Assembly: GCA_049604415.1 (NCBI GenBank)
Contig: JBMYTN010000056.1
Coordinates: 1-23,279, forward strand
DNA length: 23,279 nucleotides
Reading direction: 5' to 3'
Origin: JBMYTN01 sp049604415
GTDB lineage: Bacteria; Pseudomonadota; Alphaproteobacteria; Rhodospirillales; Rhodospirillaceae
Shown: positions 1 through 6,993 of the stretch, piece after piece
Numbering within the stretch: the first letter of the stretch is position 1
Layout of the letters: each line of letters opens with the position of its first letter
Notes under the pieces: generated by a model
The model's database searches: none
Told to the model about the DNA's origin: nothing
The model's input: only the letters and a program-made list of their open reading frames with translations
Made by a program: the position numbers and the translations under genes

Positions 1-234
1 CACAATGCTGACCGTTATGCCTTGTCCATAAAGGAACAGGGCTAAGTCGTCGCCGAACCCGCCGGTGGCCTCCATGCAGGCATGAATGCTGCTCGTTTTG
101 TCACCCAACCAAACCAACAACGCAGCGAACCCGTTGTCATCATTATCAAAAACCTTGTGGCGCTTTTTGGTGTCCTCCAGAAAGACTGCATCGAATTTAT
201 GCTTGGCAATATCGATCCCAAGAACATTGGTCAT
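1..234 (-). CDS. IS110-family transposase, N-terminal part (cut by window edge)
   Basis: The minus-strand reading frame from the ATG at 234-232 stays open for 78 codons to the left edge. It begins MTNVLGIDIAKHKFDAVFLE and later has HACMEATGGFGDDLALFLYG. The GIDIAKHKFD start (first catalytic Asp of the RuvC-like DEDD domain) followed by an MEATG block about 60 residues on (the Glu region) is characteristic of IS110/IS1111 transposases. These are DEDD recombinases that, in the IS110 group, act with a structured guide (bridge) RNA. A clear Shine-Dalgarno GGAGG lies at 240-244 on the minus strand, five bases from the ATG, which fixes the start. Only the N-terminal portion is in the window, so whether the element is intact cannot be told. 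The family call is secure; the IS110 versus IS1111 subgroup is not resolved. Confidence 0.9.
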   Translation of the reverse strand, partial: MTNVLGIDIAKHKFDAVFLEDTKKRHKVFDNDDNGFAALLVWLGDKTSSIHACMEATGGFGDDLALFLYGQGITVSIV

Positions 235-454
235 ATCTACCTCCGAGCCTAGCGAAGCTGGCCGCACAGACAATCATCCTTGTGCATCCAGGCTCACCAG
301 TGAAGGGGCCTCCGATACCGTCCGATCTCACTTGCGGCACGGCGAAGGGGGCCTGATCTCAAACCCGTACTTAAGAGAAAAAGGGCCTAACAAGCTCACC
401 CTTCGCCATCTGACCCAGCTTAACGCTGATGTCCCCTCTGACATACAAGGGCTT
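235..454 (-). mobile_element. IS110-type element, noncoding 5' end (possible bridge-RNA region)
   Basis: About 220 bases upstream of the transposase start hold no convincing gene. A 9-bp inverted repeat (GGCGAAGGG at 341-349, CCCTTCGCC at 399-407) could form a stem with a loop of about 50 bases. In IS110-group elements the noncoding end upstream of the transposase encodes the bridge RNA, so position and structure fit. The outer boundary of the element cannot be placed: IS110 members often lack terminal inverted repeats and no target duplication is visible. The right boundary given here is only where the hairpin repeats of the next segment begin. Confidence 0.4.
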
Positions 455-640
455 AGCGAGCCGAAGGCGAGCGATAAAAATAATTGGTGCGGGGAGTCCC
501 CAAGACCCGCGACTGCGGGTCCGGCGCCCCATGGCGCCGTAAGCCAAGCCGGAGGCGCCCGGCGCCTGAGGGCCCAGTGAGGGCGAAGCCCGAACGGAAC
601 AAAACTGGGCACAGCGAGCCGAAGGCGAGCGATAAAAAAC
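455..640. repeat. Intergenic hairpin array with a paired 26-bp direct repeat
   Basis: This gene-free segment carries an exact 26-bp direct repeat at 455-480 and 613-638 (starting AGCGAGCCGAAGG and ending in five A). Between the copies are consecutive perfect hairpins: GACCCGC (504-510) with GCGGGTC (515-521), loop of four; CGGCGCC (522-528) with GGCGCCG (533-539), loop CCAT; and a nested pair with outer GCCCAGT (572-578)/ACTGGGC (604-610) and inner GGGC-GAA-GCCC (581-591). No run of T follows these stems, so they are not ordinary intrinsic terminators. The density suggests a REP/BIME-like or structured-RNA element. Open frames here are shadows. Confidence 0.6.
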
Positions 641-704
641 CCGCCTGGCGTCTGAGGGCAAGAAACCAAAGACTCCAACTCCGCCCGAACTTAATACAAA
701 ATCC

Positions 705-1247
705 CTACCCCGCGACCAGGCGGGTAAACCGCTCCATGGTGGTGCGTTCGGCAGGGCGGCTCATGCGGATGAAGGGCACGCCCTTTTGCCATTGCATGCC
801 GCTGTCAGGGCGGAACCGATGCCGACGGTAAAACCCCACGCTTTCCGGCGCGCTGTTGACGGTGATCCGCACCAGCCCAGGATGGCGTTGGGGCAGGGTA
901 CTGATCCCATCCTCCAGCAGCAAATGCCCCAAGCCCTGGCCTTGCACATCGGGGTGGACAAAGATCAACACCAAATGCCCCTCGCTGATCTGCCATTCCG
1001 CATAGGCCAATAACCGACCGGAGGGGCGCTCGCGGATCACCCTGGCGAAAAAGCCCGCGAGGCTGGAGCGGGCCAAGATCTGGGTTTCTGAGGTGATGTG
1101 GTCGTAGCCCTCAATCCCTTCCGGCGTCAGGGATTGTAGCAAGACGACCGAGGCCGCGCGGATCACAGCCGCAGCGGCACGGGCATCGCTGGGGTCAAAC
1201 CCATCCATGACAGCTTCGGAGGATGCTCCTGCGCGACTGGGGTCCAC
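705..1247 (-). CDS. GNAT-family N-acetyltransferase
   Basis: This 180-residue protein has the Gcn5-related acetyltransferase fold. Motif A is seen as VHPDVQGQGLGHLLLEDG (about residues 97-114), the acetyl-CoA pyrophosphate-binding Q/R-x-x-G-x-G/A loop. The later VNSAPESVGFYRRHRF segment (about 130-145) is the typical strand plus FY motif near the C-terminus. The substrate cannot be predicted. The GTG start at 1247 is preferred because GGAG lies seven bases upstream; an ATG at 1208 (residue 14) has no good ribosome binding site. The gene is divergent from the PAP2 gene with 106 bases between starts. Downstream it runs into the hairpin-rich region at 455-640. Confidence 0.85.
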   Translation of the reverse strand: MDPSRAGASSEAVMDGFDPSDARAAAAVIRAASVVLLQSLTPEGIEGYDHITSETQILARSSLAGFFARVIRERPSGRLLAYAEWQISEGHLVLIFVHPDVQGQGLGHLLLEDGISTLPQRHPGLVRITVNSAPESVGFYRRHRFRPDSGMQWQKGVPFIRMSRPAERTTMERFTRLVAG

Positions 1248-1353
1248 GAACGCTCTCCACAGATCCTTTTCTTACCCGAGGGAAGCCTGACTTGTTCCAC
1301 CGGGATCTCCAGTGTAAGCAGAGACCAAGCGCCCGTCGATCCTGCAAAAAGAT

Positions 1354-2067
1354 ATGGGGTCTGTATCCTTGACTCCTGCCCAACCCTCTGACCAAGGCCC
1401 CTTCGCCACGCTGTTTGGCCTATGGCAAACCCGTCCAGGCCTCTGCTTGTTGGCGCTTGTTCTGGTGGTCTGTCCGCCGCTGATGCTGTGGGTCGATATG
1501 CCCGTGGCAGAGCATTTCCGCCACCATCTGCATGTGCATTGGGAAGGGTTCTTTAAGGTCGTGACCGATATCGGCAAGGCTGATCACTGGTATTTGCTCG
1601 GCATCATTGCGGCGGTGTTCTGGCGGTTCCGGGCGGCCATGGCCTTGCATGTGGAAGACCATCACGCGTTCATGCGGCGCTTTCGCGGCTGGCTTTATTT
1701 CCTGGCCGTGCTGATCAGCTCCGGGATCGCAGTGACCCTGCTGAAGGCCCTGTTTGGCCGTTGGCGGCCCCGGATGTGGTTCGATCAGGAGCTTTATGGC
1801 TTCGCGCCCTTGTCCTTCCAGTCGTCGGCCAATTCATTCCCCTCAGGCCATTCCCAGGTGTCCATGGCCGTCGCCGTCGCGTTGGTGGTGTTGTTTCCAC
1901 GCCATTGGCCGTTCTGGCTTGCCGGGGGTGTCCTGATCACCGTCTCCCGGGTCGCCACCACGGTGCATTATGTCTCCGATGTCATTGCCGGAGCCGCATT
2001 GGGCATCGCCGCTGCCCTGATTGTGCAGCGCTGGTTTGAAAAGCGTTACGGCCCCTTAAGACCTTAA
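1354..2067 (+). CDS. PAP2-family membrane phosphatase
   Basis: This 237-residue membrane protein carries all three phosphatidic acid phosphatase type 2 motifs: KALFGRWRP (KX6RP, K131-P139), PSGHS (163-167) and SRVATTVHYVSD (SRX5HX3D, S198-D209). The conserved His and Asp residues form the phospho-His catalytic site at the membrane surface. Several hydrophobic segments (about 29-47, 79-91, 112-131, 172-182, 187-199, 208-221) fit the usual six-helix fold. The family removes phosphate from lipid phosphates such as undecaprenyl pyrophosphate or phosphatidylglycerol phosphate; the substrate is not known here. The start has only a weak A-rich ribosome site. The gene is convergent with the TlpA gene and their stop codons overlap in the sequence TTAA. 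Confidence 0.88.
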   Translation: MGSVSLTPAQPSDQGPFATLFGLWQTRPGLCLLALVLVVCPPLMLWVDMPVAEHFRHHLHVHWEGFFKVVTDIGKADHWYLLGIIAAVFWRFRAAMALHVEDHHAFMRRFRGWLYFLAVLISSGIAVTLLKALFGRWRPRMWFDQELYGFAPLSFQSSANSFPSGHSQVSMAVAVALVVLFPRHWPFWLAGGVLITVSRVATTVHYVSDVIAGAALGIAAALIVQRWFEKRYGPLRP

Positions 2068-2684
2068 TTGTTTGAGAGCCACGTCTGTTGCTGTTCGGGC
2101 AAAGCGGATGGGCTGTCCTGATCCGGCCCGGCTTCGGCCAACATGCCCTCGAGAATCTCTCGCACATGTCCGGCATCCCAATCGGCCACGCCCAAATGGC
2201 GGACGGCTTGGCGGCCTTGGCGATCAAAGATCAAGGTGGTCGGCAGGGCGCGCACCCCCAAAGTCCGACCGGTGGCCCCCTTATCGTCGAAATAGGGCAC
2301 CATATGGGTCAGCGCATTGTCCGTGAAAAACCGGTCGACCTGGAACGGGCCACCCCGATCCTGGGACAAGGTCAGCACCTCCAAGCCATCAGGACCAAGA
2401 TCGGCCTGCAGGCGATCCAGAGCCGGCATTTCCGCCACGCAAGGGGCGCACCAAGTGGCCCAGAAATTGACCATCACCACCTGACCCCGGAAATCCTTCA
2501 GCCTGACCGAGGCCCCCTGTTTGTCCTGGAAGGTGAAATCCATCGGAATGCCGCGTTCTTCTGGCGTCAGGATCGGGGTCAGCTGCGCCCCCTCCGCCGC
2601 CCTTGCATCCGACAGGGAAATGGTCGAGAACAGGCCAAGCAATGTGAACAGGACGCAGGCCAGCACCGCATTTCGGTGGTCCAT
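2064..2684 (-). CDS. TlpA-like periplasmic thiol-disulfide oxidoreductase
   Basis: The protein (206 residues from the ATG at 2684) has an N-terminal hydrophobic anchor or signal segment (about 6-30, ending in ARAAEG) and a thioredoxin-like AhpC/TSA-Redoxin domain. The active site reads NFWATWCAPCVAEMPAL, with the redox Cys pair at C79 and C82, and the cis-proline loop is RALPTT (P148). TlpA/ResA proteins keep periplasmic cysteines reduced, often for cytochrome c or oxidase maturation. The frame extends upstream to 2882, but that would run deep into argH, and the ATG at 2684 is directly followed by the signal sequence, so it is preferred even though its ribosome site is poor. It is divergent from argH, a pairing common in alphaproteobacteria. 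Confidence 0.9.
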   Translation of the reverse strand: MDHRNAVLACVLFTLLGLFSTISLSDARAAEGAQLTPILTPEERGIPMDFTFQDKQGASVRLKDFRGQVVMVNFWATWCAPCVAEMPALDRLQADLGPDGLEVLTLSQDRGGPFQVDRFFTDNALTHMVPYFDDKGATGRTLGVRALPTTLIFDRQGRQAVRHLGVADWDAGHVREILEGMLAEAGPDQDSPSALPEQQQTWLSNN

Positions 2685-2736
2685 GGCAGCGGATCGGCCC
2701 GGAATGGACGGGCCTGTGGTGAAGTGGAACAGCAAG

Positions 2737-4182
2737 ATGGGCTCCTCCGAGCGCTCCCAGACCGAACAGGATGGCTCTGCCGTCGCAGCCCCGCAAAAAG
2801 CCAGTGCGATTTGGGGCGGGCGGTTTGACAGCGGTCCCTCGGCGGTGATGGAGGCGATCAATGCCTCAATCGATTTTGACAAACGACTCTATGCTCAGGA
2901 TATAGCGGGTTCGCGGGCCCATTGCACCATGTTGGCCGCAGTTGGCTTGCTGAACGAAGCCGATGCGGCGGCGATCCTCGGCGGACTAGACAGCGTCGAA
3001 GCCGAAATCGAGGCCGGAACCTTTCCCTTCCGGACGGAATTCGAAGACATCCACATGAATGTGGAGGCCCGGCTTAGGGAGTTGATTGGCGAGCCCGCCG
3101 GACGCCTGCACACGGCGCGCTCGCGCAATGATCAGGTGGCCACCGACTTCAAGCTCTGGGTCCGCGATGCCTTGGACGATCTGGACGCCGGGCTGACCAA
3201 ACTGCAAACCGTGTTGATCGACAAGGCAGCGGCCCATGTGGAGACGGTGATGCCGGGCTTCACCCATCTCCAGGCCGCACAGCCGGTCACCCTGGGCCAC
3301 CATCTGCTGGCCTATGTGGAAATGCTGGGCCGGGATCGGGGCCGCGTGCGTGATGCCCGGGCGCGGCTGAATGAATGCCCGCTGGGCTCCGCTGCCCTGG
3401 CCGGAACGCCTTATCCGATTGATCGGGACCAGACCGCCCAGGCCTTGGGCTTTGATGGCCCGACCCGCAATTCCCTGGATGCTGTGTCCGACCGAGATTT
3501 TGCCCTGGAATATTTGACCAGCGGCTCGATCCTGGCGGTGCATTTGTCTCGCCTGGCCGAAGAGCTGGTGATCTGGACCAGTGCCCAATTTGCCTTTGTC
3601 CGTTTGCCCGATGCCTATTCCACCGGCTCCTCGATCATGCCGCAAAAGCGCAATCCGGACGCCGCAGAGCTGGTGCGGGCCAAAGCCGGTCGGGTGATCG
3701 GGGCGCTCAATGCGTTGCTGATTGTCATGAAAGGCCTGCCGCTGGCCTATTCCAAAGACATGCAGGACGACAAAGAGCCGGTGTTCGAGGCAGCCGATAC
3801 CTTAGCCCTGTGTCTGGCGGCCATGACCGGTATGCTGGAGACCATGACCGCCAATACGGAGACCCTGCGCGCGGCAGCCGGGGTTGGTCACACCACGGCG
3901 ACCGATTTGGCCGACTGGCTGGTGCGCGAACGCGGCGTGCCCTTCCGGCGCGCCCATGAGATCGCAGGCGGCATGGTCAAGCTGGCCGATCAAAAGGGCG
4001 TCGGGCTTGAAGGCCTGACCTTAGAGGATATGCAAGCCATTGAGCCGTCCTTGAGTGCCGATGTGCTTGGCGTTCTGACGGTTGAGCATTCCGTGGCCAG
4101 CCGGACCAGCTTTGGCGGCACCGCTCCGGCGCGGGTCCGCGACGCGGTCGCTGCGGCCCGTCAGCGCTATTTGGGGGCGTAA
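2737..4182 (+). CDS. argH: Argininosuccinate lyase
   Basis: Splits argininosuccinate into arginine and fumarate, the last step of arginine synthesis, in the cytoplasm. With the ATG at 2737 the protein has 481 residues, near the family length. IWGGRF (25-30), then INASIDFDKRLYAQDIAGS, is the typical N-terminus. HTARSRNDQ (125-133), the catalytic His in GFTHLQAAQP (H177) and the fumarate-lyase signature GSSIMPQKRNP (297-307) with the catalytic Ser loop are all intact. The open frame continues upstream to 2521, inside tlpA on the other strand; those residues look unlike ArgH. ATGs at 2683 and 2704 are alternatives. GGAA at about -10 supports 2737. It leads an operon with the lipoprotein gene nine bases downstream and lysA. 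Confidence 0.95.
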   Translation: MGSSERSQTEQDGSAVAAPQKASAIWGGRFDSGPSAVMEAINASIDFDKRLYAQDIAGSRAHCTMLAAVGLLNEADAAAILGGLDSVEAEIEAGTFPFRTEFEDIHMNVEARLRELIGEPAGRLHTARSRNDQVATDFKLWVRDALDDLDAGLTKLQTVLIDKAAAHVETVMPGFTHLQAAQPVTLGHHLLAYVEMLGRDRGRVRDARARLNECPLGSAALAGTPYPIDRDQTAQALGFDGPTRNSLDAVSDRDFALEYLTSGSILAVHLSRLAEELVIWTSAQFAFVRLPDAYSTGSSIMPQKRNPDAAELVRAKAGRVIGALNALLIVMKGLPLAYSKDMQDDKEPVFEAADTLALCLAAMTGMLETMTANTETLRAAAGVGHTTATDLADWLVRERGVPFRRAHEIAGGMVKLADQKGVGLEGLTLEDMQAIEPSLSADVLGVLTVEHSVASRTSFGGTAPARVRDAVAAARQRYLGA

Positions 4183-4191
4183 GGAGAGGGG

Positions 4192-4587
4192 ATGATGGGG
4201 CAAAAAGGATTTCCCTACGGCGCAAAAGCCGTGCCGGTCATGGGCGTGGTGCTGATCGGGCTCGCGCTGTCAGCCTGTGGCAAGGTGGCCCCAAACCAGC
4301 CGCCTGATCCCTTCGTCTATCCCCGATCCTACCCGTCTGAGCCCGGCGACCTCTATCGCTATCAGGGGTATTTTCCGGAAGATCCAGGCGATCGCTTGGT
4401 CTATTCCGAGGACCGCTCCCCGGCGGAAACGCCGCAATATGTGCCCGAGCCCGCCGGGCCGTCGCCCTATGATAAGGCTGGACAAGCGCGCAAACGGGCA
4501 ACAAATCAGGGCGGCAGTGCCTGGTCTGCACCCTCATTGCTGCCGCCAAGCAACCCCGATGGCAGCCTGTCCTTGCCCCGCTTGTAA
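4192..4587 (+). CDS. lptM: Small LptM/YifL-like lipoprotein
   Basis: This 131-residue protein has a lipoprotein signal peptide: a hydrophobic stretch at about 14-27, then a lipobox LSAC with Cys29 as the lipidated residue, followed by GKVAPNQPPDP. Small lipoproteins whose mature part starts CG and is proline-rich, encoded beside lysA or dapF, belong to the LptM (YifL) group, which in Escherichia coli assists LptD assembly. Context between argH and lysA fits this well; the mature part is longer and more divergent than E. coli LptM, so the functional transfer is an inference. Two tandem ATGs (4192, 4195) follow an excellent AGGAG site. The C-terminal 90 residues are Pro/Ser/Gly/Tyr-rich and probably disordered. 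Confidence 0.75.
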   Translation: MMGQKGFPYGAKAVPVMGVVLIGLALSACGKVAPNQPPDPFVYPRSYPSEPGDLYRYQGYFPEDPGDRLVYSEDRSPAETPQYVPEPAGPSPYDKAGQARKRATNQGGSAWSAPSLLPPSNPDGSLSLPRL

Positions 4588-4605
4588 CAAGAGATCCCCC
4601 GCCCT

Positions 4606-5877
4606 ATGGACCATTTCACCTATCGCGATGGCATTTTGCATGCCGAGGACATTGCCTTAACCGCCTTGGCGGAACAGGTCGGCACGCCGTTTTTTGTCTA
4701 TAGCGCCGCCACCTTGACCCGCCATTACACGGTCTTTGCCGGGGCGTTTGAGAAGGTCGGGCTGGATGCGACGGTGTGTTTTGCCACCAAGACCAATGGC
4801 AATCGCGCCGTGATCGGATTGCTCGGCAAGCTTGGGGCCGGGGCCGACGTGGTGTCCGGCGGCGAGATGCGCCAGGCCATGGAGGCGGGCATCCCGGCCA
4901 GCAAGATCGTGTTCTCCGGCGTCGGCAAAACCAAGGACGAGATGGAGGCGGCGCTGAAGGCCGGGATCTTCCAGATCAATGTGGAATCCGAGCCGGAATT
5001 GGAGCTGCTCAGCGCCACCGCCGCATCCTTGGGGCTGGTTGCGCCCATTGCCCTGCGGGTCAATCCCGATGTGGCGGTGGACACCCATGCCAAGATCACC
5101 ACCGGAAAGAAAGAAAACAAATTCGGCATCGATTGGGATCGCGCGCCGGAGATGTTTGCCAAGGCCGCCGCGCTGCCGGGGATCGCGGTCAAATCGGTGG
5201 CGGTGCATATCGGCTCCCAGATCCTGGATTTGGCCCCCTTTGAGGCCGCCTTTACCAAACTGGCCGATCTGGTCCGGCTGTTGCGGACCCAAGGCGTGGT
5301 TCTGGAGCGGATCGATTTGGGCGGCGGTTTGGGCATCCCCTATCGCCGTGGGGTCGACAGTGACAGCCCGCCGCCGGATGACTATGCCGCCATGGTCAAG
5401 CGCGCCTTGGGCGATCTTGATCTGAAGGTGGTGCTGGAACCCGGCCGCCTGATTGCAGGCAATGCGGGCATGCTGATTTCCAAAACCCTTTATGTGAAAA
5501 AGGGCGAGAGCCGCACCTTTCTGATCCTGGATGCGGCCATGAACGACCTGATCCGCCCGGCGATGTATGAGGCCTATCACGATCTGGTGCCGATCACCCA
5601 GCCCGATCCGGCGGCGGGGACCCAGCCCTATGACGTGGTCGGCCCGGTCTGCGAAACCGGCGACACCTTTGCCAAGGATCGGCCCCTGCCCCCCATGGCC
5701 GCTGCGGACCTGATCGCCTTTGCCACCGCTGGGGCCTATGGGGCGGTGATGTCATCGACCTATAACGGTCGGCCTTTGGCCCCGGAAGTGCTGGTTTCCG
5801 GTGACCGGTTCCATGTCATCCGCCGCCGCCCCAGCTTTGAAGAAATGATGTCCCTGGAATCCGTGCCCGACTGGTAG
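4606..5877 (+). CDS. lysA: Diaminopimelate decarboxylase
   Basis: PLP enzyme of fold type III that decarboxylates meso-diaminopimelate to lysine. The 423 residues match the family. The PLP lysine is in CFATKTNGN (K62); TGKKENKFGI (166-175), HIGSQI (H201), GGGLGIPY (239-246), EPGR (278-281), the dimer-interface active-site pair in PVCETGDTFAKDR (C349, E350) and GAYGAVMSSTYNGRP (Y378 region) are all present. The PLP motif reads FATKTN rather than the commoner FAVKAN, a conservative variation. It is the third gene of argH-lptM-lysA, 18 bases after the lipoprotein gene. Context and motifs leave little doubt. Confidence 0.97.
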   Translation: MDHFTYRDGILHAEDIALTALAEQVGTPFFVYSAATLTRHYTVFAGAFEKVGLDATVCFATKTNGNRAVIGLLGKLGAGADVVSGGEMRQAMEAGIPASKIVFSGVGKTKDEMEAALKAGIFQINVESEPELELLSATAASLGLVAPIALRVNPDVAVDTHAKITTGKKENKFGIDWDRAPEMFAKAAALPGIAVKSVAVHIGSQILDLAPFEAAFTKLADLVRLLRTQGVVLERIDLGGGLGIPYRRGVDSDSPPPDDYAAMVKRALGDLDLKVVLEPGRLIAGNAGMLISKTLYVKKGESRTFLILDAAMNDLIRPAMYEAYHDLVPITQPDPAAGTQPYDVVGPVCETGDTFAKDRPLPPMAAADLIAFATAGAYGAVMSSTYNGRPLAPEVLVSGDRFHVIRRRPSFEEMMSLESVPDW

Positions 5878-5943
5878 GGCTCGCTTTGCACCGCTGTGGT
5901 TGCCATCAGGCTGCCACTATGCTTCTGTGTGATGGTCTTTCCC

Positions 5944-5961
5944 GGCAGGGGTCCCTCTGCC
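5944..5961 (+). terminator. Weak hairpin after lysA
   Basis: GGCAGGG (5944-5950) can pair with CTCTGCC (5955-5961), including one G-U pair, across a four-base loop. It is followed by GTTTCCCCATTTTC rather than a clean T run. It lies 67 bases past the lysA stop and 43 bases before the parvulin start, so it could be a weak terminator or attenuator between the two units. Confidence 0.3.
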
Positions 5962-6004
5962 GTTTCCCCATTTTCATCTGATCCATTCAGTCTTGGAGAC
6001 CCCG

Positions 6005-6967
6005 ATGACCCGCATTCGTTTGCCTTTCGCCGCGCCTTTGGCCTTGTCCGCTCTGTTGGTCGGAGGCTCGCTGGTGGCACCGGTGCTGACGGGATGGACC
6101 GGATGGGGTGTGGCCCCGGTTTTGGCGCAGGACAGCACCGCCGATGGGGCGGCAACCGAAGAGCCTGCCCCGGAAGACCCGGTGGTGGCGAAGTTTAAAG
6201 GTGGCGAGATCCGCCTGTCAGAAGTCGAAGCCTATCGGGCCACGGCGGCCCAACAGCAACCGCAATTGGCCTCCATGCCGCTGAGTCTGATTTTTGGCAA
6301 TCTGCTGCAACAAATGGTCAATCAGCGCATTGTGGCCCATGCCGGTGTTGAGGCTGGTGTCACCGACAACCCGGTCTATAAGCAGGAAATGGAGGCGTTC
6401 AGCAACCGCTTGGCCGCTGCGATCTATATCGAAGAGCGGGTTGAAGAGGCGGTCACTGAAGAGGCCGTTATGGCCGAATATGAGCGCTTGAAAGCCGACT
6501 ATACGCCGGTTCCGGAATACCGTGCCCGCCATATCCTGGTGGAAGCTGAAGAGGAAGCCAAAGCGCTCATCGCTGAGCTGGCCGAGGGCAAAGACTTTGC
6601 AGAACTGGCCCAGGAGAAGTCCACGGGCCCGTCCGGTCAGAATGGCGGCGAGTTGGGGTGGTTCCAGCCCGAGCAAATGGTGCCGGAATTCAGCAATGCG
6701 GTGGTCGCCATGGAAATTGGGGCCGTGTCCGAAACCCCGGTGCAGTCCCAATTTGGCTGGCATGTGATCAAGCTGGAAGAAACCCGGGATGCGGAGTTTT
6801 CTGAGCTAGTCGAAATCGAACCGCAAATTCGCCAGGCCCTGAACGAACAAACCGTGACTTCGGTGCTGGCTGAGCTCTATGACGCCGCCGATGTCACCTT
6901 GATGACCCCGGATGGCGAGCCGCTGCCCACCGGCCAAGAGCCCGGCGATCCGACCCAGCCGCAATAA
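6005..6967 (+). CDS. Periplasmic parvulin-type peptidyl-prolyl cis-trans isomerase
   Basis: This 320-residue exported protein has a signal sequence (hydrophobic about 8-28, probable cleavage after VLAQ at 39-42), a SurA/PrsA-like helical N-domain (about 60-165) and one parvulin domain (about 172-262). The parvulin hallmarks are YRARHILV (His176), the GPSGQNGGELGWF loop (208-220) and FGWHVIKL (His253). It would catalyse proline isomerisation or chaperone secreted and outer-membrane proteins. The ATG at 6005 is chosen over an in-frame TTG at 5993 because GGAGA sits just upstream. The C-terminus is an acidic, proline-rich tail. It lies 26 bases before argJ; this pair is seen together in many alphaproteobacteria. 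Confidence 0.9.
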   Translation: MTRIRLPFAAPLALSALLVGGSLVAPVLTGWTGWGVAPVLAQDSTADGAATEEPAPEDPVVAKFKGGEIRLSEVEAYRATAAQQQPQLASMPLSLIFGNLLQQMVNQRIVAHAGVEAGVTDNPVYKQEMEAFSNRLAAAIYIEERVEEAVTEEAVMAEYERLKADYTPVPEYRARHILVEAEEEAKALIAELAEGKDFAELAQEKSTGPSGQNGGELGWFQPEQMVPEFSNAVVAMEIGAVSETPVQSQFGWHVIKLEETRDAEFSELVEIEPQIRQALNEQTVTSVLAELYDAADVTLMTPDGEPLPTGQEPGDPTQPQ

Positions 6968-6993
6968 GCCCTCCCAAACCACAGAGCCCGTCC

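Noticed and set aside
328..678. Minus-strand frames of 96 and 116 codons across the hairpin region
   Set aside because: They run through the perfect hairpins and direct repeats, have arginine/proline-rich content typical of G+C-rich noise, and lack ribosome sites.
2986..3645. Long minus-strand frame of 219 codons inside argH
   Set aside because: It lies opposite a fully conserved argH and has the Gln/His/Gly-rich composition of an antisense shadow.
4657..5580. Minus-strand frame of 307 codons opposite lysA
   Set aside because: Complete overlap with a conserved gene and antisense-type composition.
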